From: Steinernema hermaphroditum
Taxonomy: Eukaryota; Nematoda; Chromadorea; Rhabditida; Steinernematidae
Assembly (NCBI GenBank): GCA_030435675.1
Contig: CM059623.1
Coordinates: 9,202,012 to 9,266,011, forward strand
Length of the DNA stretch: 64,000 nucleotides
Direction: 5' to 3'
The translations under genes and the position numbers were made by a program. Each line of letters begins with the position of its first letter. Positions within the stretch are counted from its first letter, which is position 1. Below, in pieces: positions 33,212 to 47,600 of this stretch. A model generated the notes under the pieces. The model was not told where the DNA came from. It was given only the letters and a program-made list of their open reading frames with translations, and did not search any database.

Positions 33212-36200
33212 TTCTGAAATGAGGCTGTGGAGCGGAATCAGAAGTGGAAGCCTGGAAGCCTTGGCCGCGCGGAGGCTCCTCCTCCTCGGGGAGCGGCGGT
33301 CCGCCCCTCGGAGGCTATTTAGGATGTTTGTGCCCGCAAAGGAGAGACAATTGAAAACAGATCGGAGCGGAGAGACGCACTTCGGACGCCCTAGGGCGGT
33401 GAGCTGTCGCCGCCGCAAACTAAACTAATGAAATCGCGGCGCTGTTTTTGAACGGAGGAAGAAGAGGCGAAACTCTGCAAATCGCGGAAAAAGCGCCGCC
33501 GATCGGACTCAGCTCGATCGGGAGGAGAGATCAGCTTCTCCTGATCGAGACGAGGCTAGGTGGTGACAGGCGTGCATGACTAAGAGTGCGAACCAGAAGA
33601 CCAGCCAAAGATCAAATCCATTTCCGGTGTGATAAAACGTTCTCCGAAAGCTTCAAGAGTTCAATAGCTCATCCAGAGGACTCGACGTCTGAGGTCGCCG
33701 GTTAGCCGTGCACTAACCTACGCACTCGGATCCTCTGCATTGTCCACTTGAGGCGTCGAGGGGCCCTAATCACGGGATCGCAACGATTCAACGATCGGCA
33801 GAAATTGGATTTCGGGAATGTCATAAATTGCAAGACGAACCCCGAGGGGAGCGCTGCAAACAAAAGAAAAGGGCCCAGCAGAAGAAGGGGTGGAAGATCA
33901 AGAAGCTCGAGACGAAAAGAAGAAAACAAATTATTTTAATTTCGCATTCTGGCGCGATTTCTATTCGGAGTAGACGTGATGTGGGTGTGCATGACCGAGT
34001 TCCATTATTTTTAGGGGACCCTAACGAAGCTGAGCCTCTGAAATATTTAGTTTTGTTCTTTCGGATCGACAACCGACGATTAGGGTGTCTAGGACTTTAG
34101 ACGTCTGTCTGTCGTCTAATTTGTGTCTTTGAGTAGGTCAAAAAGACGAAAACGCGCATTAGAGGGGGCTGAATCACAGATATTTTTTGGTTCCAGCACT
34201 TTGCATCCAGGTGGAACTAAGACGTCCTCTTTTAGCTTCCTCTCGCCGAGCGTCCAAATTGGATTCTGCACGAGAGAAAAAGGAGGCTTAACTCAGAGGG
34301 GTGACTCAGAGGCACAACAAGCGACTTCCTCGTGGACACGTATTAAGCCAATTCCTAATGAAGGAAGACTCAAAATACATGTGCAATGCGTGTTGTGAGC
34401 CTGCTTGCGTATTGTAGCATAAACAGAGTCGATTTCGGGAGATTTGGAGCTGCCTGAGTGGGCTGGAGGTGTGTGCCTAAGTGGGCAGATCGGTGAAGCG
34501 ATGAAAGAAATCAGAATCGCCTCGGAACGGAGGTTCACAGCAAATGGGCTTTGGATGACGCAGAGAAGAAATGAAATTTGTGATTAACTCTGTCGAGTCA
34601 CAAAGTCACAAACAGAAGTCGATTGCGTACGCGACTTCGATAGCTGGTTTATCTGGATCGAGAGGTTTAGAGTGCTTTGGAATCGCTCTGGATAGAAGTG
34701 TCTTCATCCGGTTATAGGTCGATTTGAGAGCAGCAACGAAACGATTTTTGAGAAATAGTCGGAACATCACGTCTTAATGGTTGTGTTTGTCCGAGATAAT
34801 TTTCTCAATGAGTTCAGAGAGATTGTAGTTGAGGAGGAGGTCGAGCGTGGGAACCCAAGGGAAGCCCTGTGAATAGACTTATTTTAGATTAAGATGAGTC
34901 AATTGGCGACACTTATGAGGAAGCTGGTACCATCGATGCATCGACGCGTGTGACTCAATTCCGCGATAGAGAAAGGAAAAACAAAAACAGAGTGATTTAG
35001 CCATAATTTTCGGGTTCGGCCACCCCTTGTTTTGATTCAAGAGTGACTAACCAAGAAGATCTCTGGATGTTCACGCATAACGCCTTCTTGTTAATCGTCC
35101 TCATAAATATGGTTGAATGTTTTCGAGGAAGGGAGGATCGGGTGGAGTGTGAATAAGACGATGAAACACAGATCTTTGGTGGATTAAAATAGATGCGGTG
35201 GCGTCTGAGGTCTTGACGCATGAGACAGGATAGATATCTAGACATCATCTTGCCCCTTGGTCAGATCAGAACCAATGCGACTGACCAAATCAGACAATTC
35301 GATGTCTGTCTGATTGACAAACATGATAGACTATATGTAACAGTCACTTTGTGGTAGCGATCAGTGTCAAGCGATAGGAAACCAGCCGATTTCACGTTGT
35401 TTGTCTACCATGCAGGCACCGAACTGTCTGTCCATGAGGGCGAATCTTTTTGGGACGGACTTCAAGAAATTATGACTAGATAAAGGGTCGTCGAGATTTT
35501 TTAAGCATATGATACATAGAAGTCTTTGGAATGGCCCCGCAACCCCTAACTCAAAATAAATAACAGGGCCCGAATGCTGAGAACATCACCTCGGACCGCC
35601 CCTTCTCGATCTCTCGATAGAACGCCAGAGGGGCACTCAGAGAACGACAGCCTGCTTTTTGCCCGTCAAGCGTGCCCTTTGGCCACACGCGTCGGGCGCA
35701 TAAGCCCGGCTCCCGCGCCGATCGGATGCCATCAGCTGATCCAGCATGGGAATCAAAGAAAAAGAGAGGAACGGCCACGGAGTGCAGCTGGCGGCACGTC
35801 AACCAAAGGGTTACGGTACTTTGCTGGTCGCCAGATGAGGTCGGGCACTTGTGACGAACAGGTGGAAAGTAAAGGAATGTGGCATTTAGACCAGTCGATG
35901 AGGAACAAAGGACATCTTCTGGGTGCATTTCCTGATTTCCGGAGGATGTTTTGGAGAAAACATTGGCTAAGAGGGGGAGAAATGCGTTGTGGATTAGGAC
36001 GTGACATATAATAGCGTCTATGGAGACAATGGGATGAGTAATTGTTGATAATTCCGTTCGCTTTCATGAGGTCCCCCTTCAAAACACCGTTTTGTGGAAG
36101 GGAAACGCTGTTTCGTAATCCCAGCAACAGAGAGTACCTGTGGCGCTGGAAGTGCTTTAGACCCCTAGATCACCGGCCACTGACTGGAGGGACCGTTTCC

Positions 36201-36586
36201 AGCTGCCAGACGAAGTCACGCGACTAACATAATCTTCATTGCATTACCACTTTGTCCAGTGGCCAAACAAAAACATTCTGACGTGCAGATGTGCCAACGG
36301 CGGCACATTATGAATTGAGCAGCAACAACTCCGAAAACAGCCAATGCGGAAGTTCTCAGAGATTCTCGAAGCGGTTTGAATCCTTGAGCGCATTCCAGTT
36401 TTCAACACGGCTCACAAGATTCACTCTTTTGGAAGGAGTCCTTATAATGTGTCCACCGAGTTGCGAGCTGAACGACACACACAACCAAGCGGTACACTTT
36501 CTGCCAAACAACTTAACACACAAAAAATGACTCGATTCATATGTGTTTAATTATTTGTGTAGCTCCATTAGCTCCGGATTCGATGC

Positions 36587-36605
36587 AGAAGAAGAAGAAG
36601 AAGAA
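36587..36605. repeat. GAA microsatellite
   Basis: Six GAA units in a row, followed by a purine-rich tail. Confidence 0.8.
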
Positions 36606-39600
36606 ATAAGCAGAATAAAGAGAAGAAAGAGCATCGATTCCAATCAAAAAAGGGTACTGAAAAGGACCTCAGTCTTCGGATTCGATCAAAGCCAATTGGG
36701 ACTGCAGGTCATGTAACCGCAACCAACAGCATACATCGATATCGGTTCAACTAGAAATTCGAACCAAATAAGCAGGTTAGGTGTTTTGAAGGCGATTTCA
36801 GAAATGGCTCATGAACTTTCCGAATCTGTAAATCTCACCCTTCAAAGCAACAACTTGAAAGTCCTCCCTGGATGTACTTAATGTGAAAAATGTTTCGGAT
36901 TTGTGCGCTAAACTAGACCTCGATCTTCAAGGTGATCTGAAAGTGTGCGCTTTGCTTCACAACATGAGGTGCAAAGTGTGTACGAGGAAACAGAAACGCT
37001 ACGGGGTGACCTTTGCTCTCTCCATGCGTTGACTTCTCATGCCATCGGGAGTTCATTTATTGGCGCCCATAATTCGATTCCGCTCTCAGCGCTCTAATTC
37101 CATTAGGCAGCAAACGTGCCCCTCGGCGGGATTCGGAAACGCGTACCGGAAGTAACTAAGCCACTTTGCAACGCACCCAAAGATCGAGGAACCTCGGGCG
37201 CTAATTGACCAAATCGGGGGGGAGGGGCACAATGGGGCACACGTGCCCTTGTTTGTGAAATCAGAGTACAGAGAGACTGTGGACATGCTTGTAACTCTGT
37301 GACTGACCGGATAATCTCAGACATCTCAGATCAGCATGTTTCGAGGTTAGGACAGATCGCCGTCGTGTTTGAGAGGAGCCCTCCACAGAGTCCGGCTATT
37401 TTCGCCTCGGTTGATAGGGAGCTGACGTAGGGCGCAACTTTTAAAGCCATCTTACGTGACGTAACGAATAACGCTTGGAGCGCTAATCCTGTTTGCCATT
37501 GGGAAAGAGGCGAAGAATTCGTTTTTGCGAGGATTCGGAGAATCCGGGCTTTAGGGAGCGCGCGGGTCGAAAACATAATAATTAGCAAGGTTCTGGAGAG
37601 TAATATAGAGTGTTTGTTTTTGACATTCGATGCTGGCAGTAAATAAAAGTGCGCCACGTGGGAAGTGGTCTATGCGCTTCTTTGTCGTGAGAGTCTTCCT
37701 CCTTGCGCTTCCCTGGAAAAGGACGACAGGAAGACAAACAGCAGAGAGCATAGAGGAATGGATTGAATTCAAATCGAAGTTCATCTACAAACGATAAAAT
37801 TTGGCTGAGACGTCTCTTAACGATAGTTTAAGTCGAATGCTCTTCAAGTCATCACAGAAAGATGTCCTTTTTATCGGCTTCTACGCAGCCTCTATTTGGC
37901 CCTATACAGCTCGCAAAGAACAGCTCGCAAGGGCCATTCACCAGCATTTTTATTTCCGAGTTGAAAATTGAGGTACCATATATTAAATTAGTAAAAAAAT
38001 TTTTTTTAGAGTGACACTCCTATCTGATGGTCTACATGTCGCATCGAAGGCGCATACCGCCGTTTTGGCTAATCTACTATTACTAATTTATAAAATATAA
38101 GCGAGAATTCGCACCCACTGGGTAGTTAAAGCCAAGTAGCCCTGCGAGCAGCAAGACACCAGTAGCCTACCGGCGATAAGCGGATGGATAGAGACATTAT
38201 AGCCATTATAGCCAGCAGGAATGGTGCTCATGGACCCATCGGTTCCAGGGGACCTTAAATTTTAAAAGTCTAAGAAGAGGCGAAAATATAATATAAGATT
38301 ATATAGGCGATCACAAATCACAAACACCTTGGAGCCGTAGTTCCACCGCCGCGCCAAGAAGGGCCGTTGATTCATAATGAATCTCAGACCGTGGGGTACG
38401 ATAGATTGTTTAAATTCAGTCTAGGAATCGCCGACTGATTGGCAAAAGCTTTCTTACCTGATTTCTCAAATACGAGAGTGTGAACGCTAAAAACGAGCAG
38501 AACTAATGACGGGCTTCAGAAGAATGTCCACAAATCGTTGGGAGAGAAGCGAAAGGACACGAATTTTTAAAAAATTAATGTGACGATGTCGTGAAAAGTA
38601 CAAAAGAAACCTCTTCTTGGCCGTTTTCGTGGGAATTTCATTGACTGACGTCATAATTCCCAGCACCACATCGTATAATCATTCGGTTGTTGAAATTTTA
38701 ACGACGAAGAACGAAACAAATCGTATAAGCTAAGGTCGACAGAAGAAATGGTTGTGAGGACTCGCTCGCCAGTGCGAGCAGTCCTAACATGGTTACCAAA
38801 TAAGGGGCACATGAAGCGATGGAATACCTTAATACATTTATACAGAAATGGGTTGAGTGAGCCATAAGAAGGCATACCATAAGGAGGCAAGTCATGATCG
38901 GCTTGAACTTAGGAGTCTGACGCTTTAAATGAATAGATTTGTGCCTTGAAATGGACCCTTTTTGCTGTTTTCTGTCCTCCACACAGCTTTGAAAACAGTC
39001 GCGTCGATCGTCTGCACTACCGTATCCAACTACAGTGAGAAGTCGTATGCATTCTTTGTTCAGAAACACGGTACTCACGGATGATGAAGATTCTCAGACG
39101 TAGACATGAGTCTAGTGCTTAAGACAAGTTCACGTGAGGCTTGTTTTCTTGCGAGGGCTCTTGTTCAGCTCCCAGAGTCGCAGGACATCTTATGCGTACA
39201 AAAGGTACGGTATCACATGACAGTTACAGGTGTTCTTCTGTCTTCGGCGCGGAACCAACATCGGAGTGAAAAAAGCCGATCCCATCTTCAAAGTTCGATT
39301 TCTCCTCTTTCACATGCTCACATGATAAGTACTGTACATACGGTATGTCTCGTAGTGACCCGATTGTGACGTCTACCTTGCATAAAACACGCTATTTCTG
39401 GGGGGCATAGCTTGATGAGTGTGGCCAATGCCTACATCTAAGATCGTCTATTTTCGCGCACACCTTGTTCCGTGTTCTGGAAGAAAGCGTCAGTCGCTGC
39501 GACACAACAGAACGTCAACGTCAGCAAACATGTAATTTTCTGCAGCTGTCACGAGTGACTCCAATAGAGGGCCTACGCAAGATTCTAGCTTGTTTTCTTC

Positions 39601-40969
39601 CCCTAATTAGCCATGACGAAGCTCTTTAATTCCATGACGTGTGGCGCTAAAAGAGGGAAGTGAGTTTGTGAGTTGTAGGCAGAGTGACACATGTTCTCGG
39701 AGGTGTTTTTGTAGATTATGCTGTAACACACCGAAAAAAATGCACTTAGAAATGTTTCCGCGGTGTTACTCTTGCGGCGACGAAGTGTGATGGATGGAAA
39801 GTCAGTGGAAGAGTGGAGAGCACAGATCAATTGTGAAGAGGCGATTGTTGTGGATGCCGATTAAAGGCGATTCCTTCCATCAGATCACACACTTGCTACT
39901 CAGGTATATCCGTGGTTGACCACATCAGGATGACCTTGCAAATTGCTCCTCGAACACTCCTGAAATGATTCGCCTTTCGGTCTTCATTAGGCACGTCCGT
40001 TCAACAGGCGGCTGATCTTCGATCCCATCCGGGTGCACGAAGTCCTCTGCCACTTGCAGGGCTTCCTGACCGTTGGAAGACTCACGCAGAGTGCGAAGTG
40101 CGCCATTGTCCTATTCTCGTCCGTTGGAGGGCTTCGCTTCTTCCCTAAAAGCTTCTCTGAAGCGTTCGTTCTGATTGGACTAATTAATGCCGGAGACGTC
40201 TAATCTCAGTTTTCGGTCCCACCTTTAGTCGCTTCCTGTTATGCGACGCTTCGGCGCTACAAATAGACGACGGAACAGAGAGATGCGCGAGATATTGCAG
40301 CTGCTATACGTTCCCACGGGCCGAGATTTTTCCCACGTGCGTCCCAGAAGCGGAGAGGAGCCGTTTTGGATTATTTCCCATGTGTTCGGGCAGTATTTTC
40401 GAGTTATCTCCGTGTTTTTCACCCTTGGTGTTTACGACTGCGCGGAGGGTTCTGGTTATTAATAATCGGCCAGTGTATCAGTGTAAACAAATGGAGGTAC
40501 ACCGCCTCAGGCTACACGTGAAACTCCACGGCAATCGTTGGGTACAATCGTATTGGGGGTAGAAAGGGGTAAATCGAGTTAGGGCCAACTCATACTCCGT
40601 GGAAATTGGATTTCCTGTCGGAGTTGGCGTCGCTAATCGGAACAAATGATAGGAAACACACAGAAGGGAGATGAGATGTGGATGAAATGGGCGTATTTGC
40701 AGGCACACCAGAGATGACTTTGCATAAAATGGCTGAAGTGAGTCATGCCAGTTCGCCAGCTACAGTAAATTTTCGACCACCTACATAGCCACTAATCACT
40801 CCAGGGCCCTTTTTATCTTAGACACTTTACGATCAGTTGGGGAACTCTTCAGTTTTTAAATCGATTATACAAAACCATGTTCTAAGCTAGAGTTCCACCC
40901 TTGACCTAAGTCACTTAACAAATAATTGGTTGCCTGTTCTCATAATTTCGTATCTTGCTTTCATTCGTG

Positions 40970-41100
40970 TCGGTCTGGTCCACTCGCTCTCTCAGAAATG
41001 GGCTGAGCGGTCGCTCTTGGTACAATGATCGACCCGGTTCCCAGAAGGCCTGGAACACCAGAGTTACCGTTCGCCTCGAGAAGTCTTGCAGGGTGTAAGA
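40970..41100. repeat. Diverged dispersed repeat, copy 2
   Basis: This is the partner of 22877-23010, sharing four ordered blocks including CCCAGAA and GCCTGGAACAC. The central spacer is shorter than in copy 1. It lies in the gene desert. Confidence 0.5.
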
Positions 41101-41905
41101 TCTAAGAGTATGAATTCGGAACTATTTAGTATATTACGTTCCTTCCACCACTATATGGTAATATTGTAAAAAGAACTGGTTTGCCTTTGTTGTAAGCGTT
41201 AGCTGATTATCACTTGATTCAAGGGGGTGGTCGAACCCGGACTCGAAAAATGGAAGCGAAGAAGGGTCCCCAATTCGACCACACAATTCAGTGGTTGACT
41301 GTAGTCCGCTGAACGTAACTTTCGAAAAGTGTTTATATGGTCGGGTGCCGACGCCCTTTTAGGGCTAACGTTGATGTATGTTTGCATATTTCTCTCTTTA
41401 TCTTTATGAAGAGACAAACCACAGATCGTGGCAGAAGAAAGTCGTCCTTTGAGGTGAAAAGGATGAATCTGTGAAACGTTTCACTGATTGGTTTCATGGC
41501 CAATTCAACGAGAATTCGATCGGATCTGGTCACTGCGAACCCCTTAGCTAAAGTGCTGTTGACTGAACACTATGAACACTGAACACCGTTTATCAGCGTT
41601 GATAAAAGTGCGTCCCATCAAGTCACTTTGTTGAAATCTTTCGGTCTCTTCTCGGCCATTCGCTCCTCGCATCTCCTTCCCATGGCTTCCACATCCCCTT
41701 TCCCAGCTGCAAGGTGTCATCTGTGTCATCAAGGTGAGTTATGATTAATGTGAGGTGACGTCAGAGGGTGTCCGATGTTGCATTCCCTCGTCGGTCACCA
41801 TGTCGTCTTGCCCTCCGACAAGATTCCCATCGCGCGACCGAGTAAACAGCGCCAGTTACAGTCTCTCTCTGCCTGGCAACAGGTACCCGCGTGGCAATCT
41901 CGGTC

Positions 41906-42520
41906 GGCGCCAATTACCCGCGTGGTCACCTGCCGGTCACGTCGGCGTCGCGAAGGTCACCGCCGCGCCGTGTTTGTCCACTCCACTCTGACCACGTCTC
42001 TTATTCTAGATTCCTGCACAGATCTTGCGGTTTCCCTGCAGGTCTGCGCATCCACAAACGGACCGTGAGACCGGTTTCCCCTCCCCACATCCTTCCGCAC
42101 AACCCTAAGGCTCCCTTTCCATGCAACTGGCGCCCCGTGCAATCATAACACTATTCATAAGCCCGCCGGAGTGACTCCCTGGTGACAACTGTTGGCAAGG
42201 AGGCTCCGAAAACGGCGCTTCTGAGGGTCGACGTCCGGCTAATCGGCCGTTCGCCCCATTTCTCATTGTTCGCAACTTTTCAGCGGCGCCATCGTCACTT
42301 TACAGTCGCCGCCGAGGGGCAGACGAGTCTCCCGAGTCGCCCGAGTCCACCCCCGGCGACCCCTAAGCCCTCCGTTATTAGATTCGAATCCAATTACCCG
42401 TGCCGACGTCCACTTTGGCGTCTTCCCCCGCAAAGGGCTTCCCCGACCCGTCTAGGAGACGTCTTAATTAGACGTGCGTCCTTGAAACCTGGAATCCATT
42501 TAGTTCCGCTAATTGGCGCC
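41906..42520. promoter_or_regulatory. GC-rich block with two TAATTGGCGCC words
   Basis: GGCGCCAATTA lies at 41906-41916 and its reverse complement at 42510-42520, inside a GC-rich island. CCAATTACCCG occurs twice (41910 and 42391). The same 11-mer occurs once more at 21935-21945 upstream of the two-Ig gene. The word joins a homeodomain-like TAATT to an E2F-like GGCGC core. A role as an enhancer is inference. Confidence 0.35.
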
Positions 42521-44611
42521 CCGCTCCCGATCTAATGGACATATGATGGACGCGCCGATCAACGGCTCTCTTTTATCGTATCGATTTCGATCACTTTTGT
42601 ACGGTTCCGCTTGGAAGACGATCGATATTGTTTGTGTCACCTTCGAGCGGTCTCTAGATACACTCCACTGGAAGTGTCGCCTTTGGAAATGAGAGAATTC
42701 TGTCGTGGGAACATTTCGTCATTTTTGTTTTGTTTTTCAGAAGAATGTATTTGTGGAAACTTCTGATTTATTTACGCGCTTTATTATTTGGAATTGACAC
42801 ACATATTGGATTGTGTCCGATGACGTCGATGCTCGGATCGAATAGAATTTAACCCAATCAATTTAAAACGATGACCATCAAATAGAATTTGGAGACTAAA
42901 AGTCAAGTTGATATGATCCAATTTGGAAATCGCGGTATGATTTCATTTATGAAGGCATGATGCACGACAGTGTGCATGATTATCACCCGAAAACAAAACA
43001 CTGTAGCCACATAATTCAAATTCGAGAATTTTTGGCACTTCCCGGAAATGGTTTGACCATATTGCCCTTATCCTAAAGGAAACAAAGCTGTTACTTAATG
43101 AAAAAAATTAGGGATAATTTACTTCGGAAACGAGTGTTTGTCTTTGTCATGAACAAGATAGGTAATAAATTGCAGCGGCTGGCGGCGCACACCTCGGAGT
43201 TGCGATAGAAAGTTGGCCAATTTTGAGAACTGATTTGACGTGTTCGTAAAGGAGTCTACAGACGAAACTTTCAAAAAACGATTCTCCTTCTTTCCCAACC
43301 AAACGAACACTTTCCAGAACCGAGAATTCAGTACGGTACGTATCATTTCTATAAGAAAAGATGCACACGTATTTCTAATCACGTACTAACTGTTACTTGA
43401 CTGTTTTCGGTCATTTTTTTGAACCCTTATCTTTATTTATCTATCGGCGTTTCGTTCACTACTACGTTCGCTTCTATTTTCATAGATTCATAGATTCCAC
43501 TGGAAGATTTCACTTGAATCCGAAAGGAATTTTGGATTTGGAATTTTTTACTATAGTGTTGCTTCACCGACGGCCAGTCCAGGAAGTCGAAAGCTCCAAA
43601 TCTATTTTATCCATCTCAGCCCCCGGGTTATCAGCTTCAAATTACTCAGAAATAAGTTTGGCTTATTCTTTTTGACGTAGATCTCGGCGCGCTCAGAAAT
43701 TACTTCTGTGACTCAACAGGAAACGGTAGTAGCGAGGATTAGTCGCTGGTCAACGAACGCGGGGGAATATCTCTCAAAGAACGAAGCATCGGGACGGCGT
43801 TTCAATTGGAAACAGTGGATGTATCCCCGAGATTTGACGTTCTGGAACAGTCAAAAGTTAGGGCTTGCACAGGCCATGTGTGTACATCTCTGCTGTACTA
43901 ATGAGCACCTCTGGGACAAAGCGAAACGGAGAATTACGGGGGGATCGAGCATATCTCCAAGGTGACTAAAATTTCGACATTGTGTGGAAAATCGATTTTT
44001 GCTATATAATAGGTCTTTCCATATTTTGCACAGCAGTGCGCCATTGTCACTGTAATCGGATCGCGCAAAAATGCGGCAGATGTGAGTGCGCGTCACCTAA
44101 TTGCCGCTCTACCCCCGGTTTGAGTCATCCCTCGTACTCTGTCGGAGCCTAGCGTCCTCTTTGCAATCAGTTTTTAGAATTCAAAAAGGATCTAAATGGA
44201 CCTTCAAAGATGTGTCTATTTTTATCTTTTATCCAAACCTTTTACCAAATACCGATGTATATGATAGAACTTCTGGCTTCTAAAGGGTTCTCACCCTGAG
44301 ACGACCTCAAAGGCACACTTTTTGGACTCCCCCAAAAGATCACTTTTCGGTCCTTATCCTCATCTTGCACTTTGCAGAGCAAACTCTTCAGAAGAGTCAA
44401 CAGTAGACCGTGTTGTGTCCACTTTCAATCTGTGCAAAACACGTGGAATCCCGTTGTTTCCACGCCTCTCTATCAGTGTCGTGCCGTGGCACAGTAATCT
44501 ATAACATTCTAAACCGTGTCTCTTTCACGTTTGTGACGTGTCGCCACTGTTTGCTCAGAGCGATCGATCGCCCTTTCGTCGGCATCCAAGATCACTTCCT
44601 TTCTAGTCCCA

Positions 44612-47600
44612 ATGCGATGTCTGAAGGCCACCACCATCGGACTCATCTTCGCCCTCGTCACGATCTACTCCGTGGCGATCCTCTTCGTCGGCGACTACCG
44701 GCAGTCGTTCCACTCAGTCCTCAGCTATTTGCCTTCCGGACCCCGGTTCCTCAAGGTTCCCCCTAGGGAGTGGGTCTCCGTGGAGAGTGTCACCGACGCT
44801 GATCTGGATGTGGGTTGCCGGCTCTTGGAGATGATCTGCCACGTTCACCCACTTTAGATCGATGGAACCGGCGTGAAACTCTCCTCGGATCTCGGTTTCA
44901 ACCACACCGACGATGAGCAGATCAACATCCACTTGGTTCTCCACTCTCATGTCGATCCAGGTGGGAGCAGTGGCCACCCCGCACGGTGCTTATTCAAATT
45001 CAGGCTGGCTTGAGACGTTTGACGAGTACTACGAACACAAAGTGCACAACATCCTCACTTTGGCCGTGGAGCAGCTCACCAAACACGCCGACATGAGGTT
45101 CATCTGGTCGGAGGTGTCCTTCCTCGAGAGGTGGTGGTCGAAGGCCGACGAAACGCAGAGGGAAAACGCGAAAAAGTAGGCATCGCAGAGCTTCGCTGTC
45201 CTTGTTGTTGCCCTTTACCCACCTCTATCACCATCACTCACAAAGCAACTCTTGCAGACTGGTCGCCGAGGGTCGTCTCGAGGTGTGCGGCGGCTCGTGG
45301 GTGATGACCGACGAGGCGACTCCCTACTTCTGGGCGTCCATCGACAACCTCATCGAGGGCCAGCGCTTCCTGACGCAGACGTTCCACGTGAGCCCAAAGT
45401 CCTCGTGGTCCGTCGACCCCTTCGGTCACGGCTCCATGGTGCCCTACCTTCTTCCCCTCGCCGGCATCGAGAACATGGTCATCGGGAGAATCAACAACGA
45501 GCTCAAGCAGGAGATCCGGCAAAAGTCTCTCCTCACTCTCAACTGGAAACAGAGCTGGAAGAACTCCTCCATCGGCTCTCCCCAACCCGCGTTCGTCAAC
45601 GTCCTACCCAACAAGTACTACACCACTTCGGACGCCTGTGGACCCGATCTTCACGGTAACTTCCCCATCCAGGCGACCCCCGCACCCTCTTCTAGTCTGC
45701 TGCCAGTTCGACATCGGTCCCAGCGCGCGTTCAATCTGTTCCAAGCGCGCTGATGACGTCTCTCCCGAGAACGTCGCCAACTACGCAGAGCAGCTGGCCG
45801 ACCAGTACCGGAAACTCTCGAAATTTTACCGTACCTCCTCGGTTCTGGTGCCTGTCGGTGACGACTTCTTCTTTTCGGTCCCCGAGGACTGGAGTGTCGT
45901 CTACGGGAACTACAAGCAGCTGATCGACTACATCAACAACAATCCGAAGTACCACATGAACGTAGGTGACTTTGAAACCATCTTGGATCAGTCGGAAAGA
46001 GGTTCATTGAGTCGGGAAGGGTCCATATTCGACATGTCCCTCTGGACTTTCCTTCAAAGACTTTTTCTTTCAGATCCGCTTCTCGACCGTTGGCGAATTC
46101 TTCGATTCCATCGACCCGAAGGCGAAGGCGTCGGCTCCGACCGTCACCGGCGACTTCTTCCCCTACCTCGACGACGCTTCTGGTCCCTACCCCGCTTGGA
46201 CGGGCTACTACGCCCATCTACCGTACCACAAGCGAATGGGAAGGATCGTCGAGGAGAAGCTCCGCTCGCTGGATCTTCTGCGACTCGCGTCGGGCTCGAA
46301 AGACAAGGGCCTTCTGGGGAGACTCATCGAGAGTCGCCGGAATTTGGCGCTCTTCCAGCACCACGACGGAATCACGGGGACGTCACGAAAGCATGTCATG
46401 CAAGACTTCCTGCAAAGGTGGGAAACGGTCCTGGCACGAAGCACTGCTTGGCTTTCAGGCTCTACTGGGCCTTCGACAACATCACCGAAGCGCAGACGAA
46501 GCTCTTGGGCGAAGGGTCCAACGAGAGATTCGAGGCAATCGACCTTCTGGACGACAACCAGGGGAGGCTTCTGACCCACAGACTCTTCAAGGCTGCGGAG
46601 AACGCAAAAAGGTATTGAGTGAGTGATTGAGTGCATGCCTGACACTGGCGCTTTTAGACAAGTGACGATCTTCAACCCCTTAACCATCAAAAGCACACGA
46701 AAGGTCGTCCTTAGGGTCGATTCTCCGAAGGTGGCCATCGCCTCGAGTTCAGGCAGGCCTATCCCTGCTCAGATTCTGCCTCAGATCATAGATGGAACCA
46801 TCTCGAGCGAGTACTACGATGTGAGTTCTTCTTCACCTCTTCCATCTTCTAATTAGATACATTTCAGCTTCTGTTTTTCGTCCACATGAATCCTCTGGAG
46901 AAGACAGAAGTGTCGATCACTTTCGAGGACACTCAACCTGCTTCGACCTCAGTCTCTCGGGTCCATTCCGCCTCTTCTTGGCAAAGCACTGTCTTCGAGA
47001 AGCTGGAGACTGGAGACGTCTTCTATGCAGGCAACCAATTTCTGAAGGCGTCCTTCATTAACGGAAAGCTTACGGTAATTCGCACTTTGTCCGCTGGCGG
47101 AATTTCGTCTTCCTTAGAAAGTGGCCCAGTCAGTGGATGAATTGGACTTCTCCTTCGATCTGGCCAAGTACGCCGACAGAGGCGGCGCCTACGTCTTCGT
47201 CGCCGGGGAGAAGACGCCGCTCCCTAATCTGAAGACATTCTTCTACGTGCAGGGTCCCCTGTGCAGACGTGTCTTGGGCGCCTCCGACGCCGTCAATATC
47301 TCCCACACGATCTCGGTGTTCTCCTCCGGCGACGCCGTCTTGGACTCCTCCCTCGATGTCGAAGTTCTCTCGAATGTCCACGCCACTGTCAACGAGAACT
47401 TCGTGTTGTCCCTGGGAAGTGAGGCCTTCAGAAACAACGGCACCTTCTACACAGACGCCAACGGACTGCACATGATGAAACGGCGACACAACAGGTACTC
47501 ACCCGGAGAATCCACTCACCCCTCTCCCCTCCAGCAAGGAGTCAATACCGATGAACTTCTACCCTTCGCCTTCGACGGCCTTCCTCGAAGACAGTCACCT

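Larger units (their letters stand above)
33212..44611. other. 11.4 kb gene desert
   Basis: I could not assemble any gene here. ORFs reach 145 codons (35574-36011) but overlap on both strands and lack splice-linked partners or family motifs. Composition alternates between AT-rich stretches and GC-rich islands, most clearly 41760-42540. There is a GAA tract at 36587-36605, a dispersed repeat copy at 40970-41100 and two composite TAATTGGCGCC words. The desert may be a regulatory landscape for a flanking gene or hold fast-evolving or RNA genes I cannot recognise. Confidence 0.5.

Noticed and set aside
35574..36011. 145-codon ORF in the gene desert
   Set aside because: Overlapping open frames exist on the other strand, and it has no domain, no splice partners and no trans-splice acceptor near its ATG.
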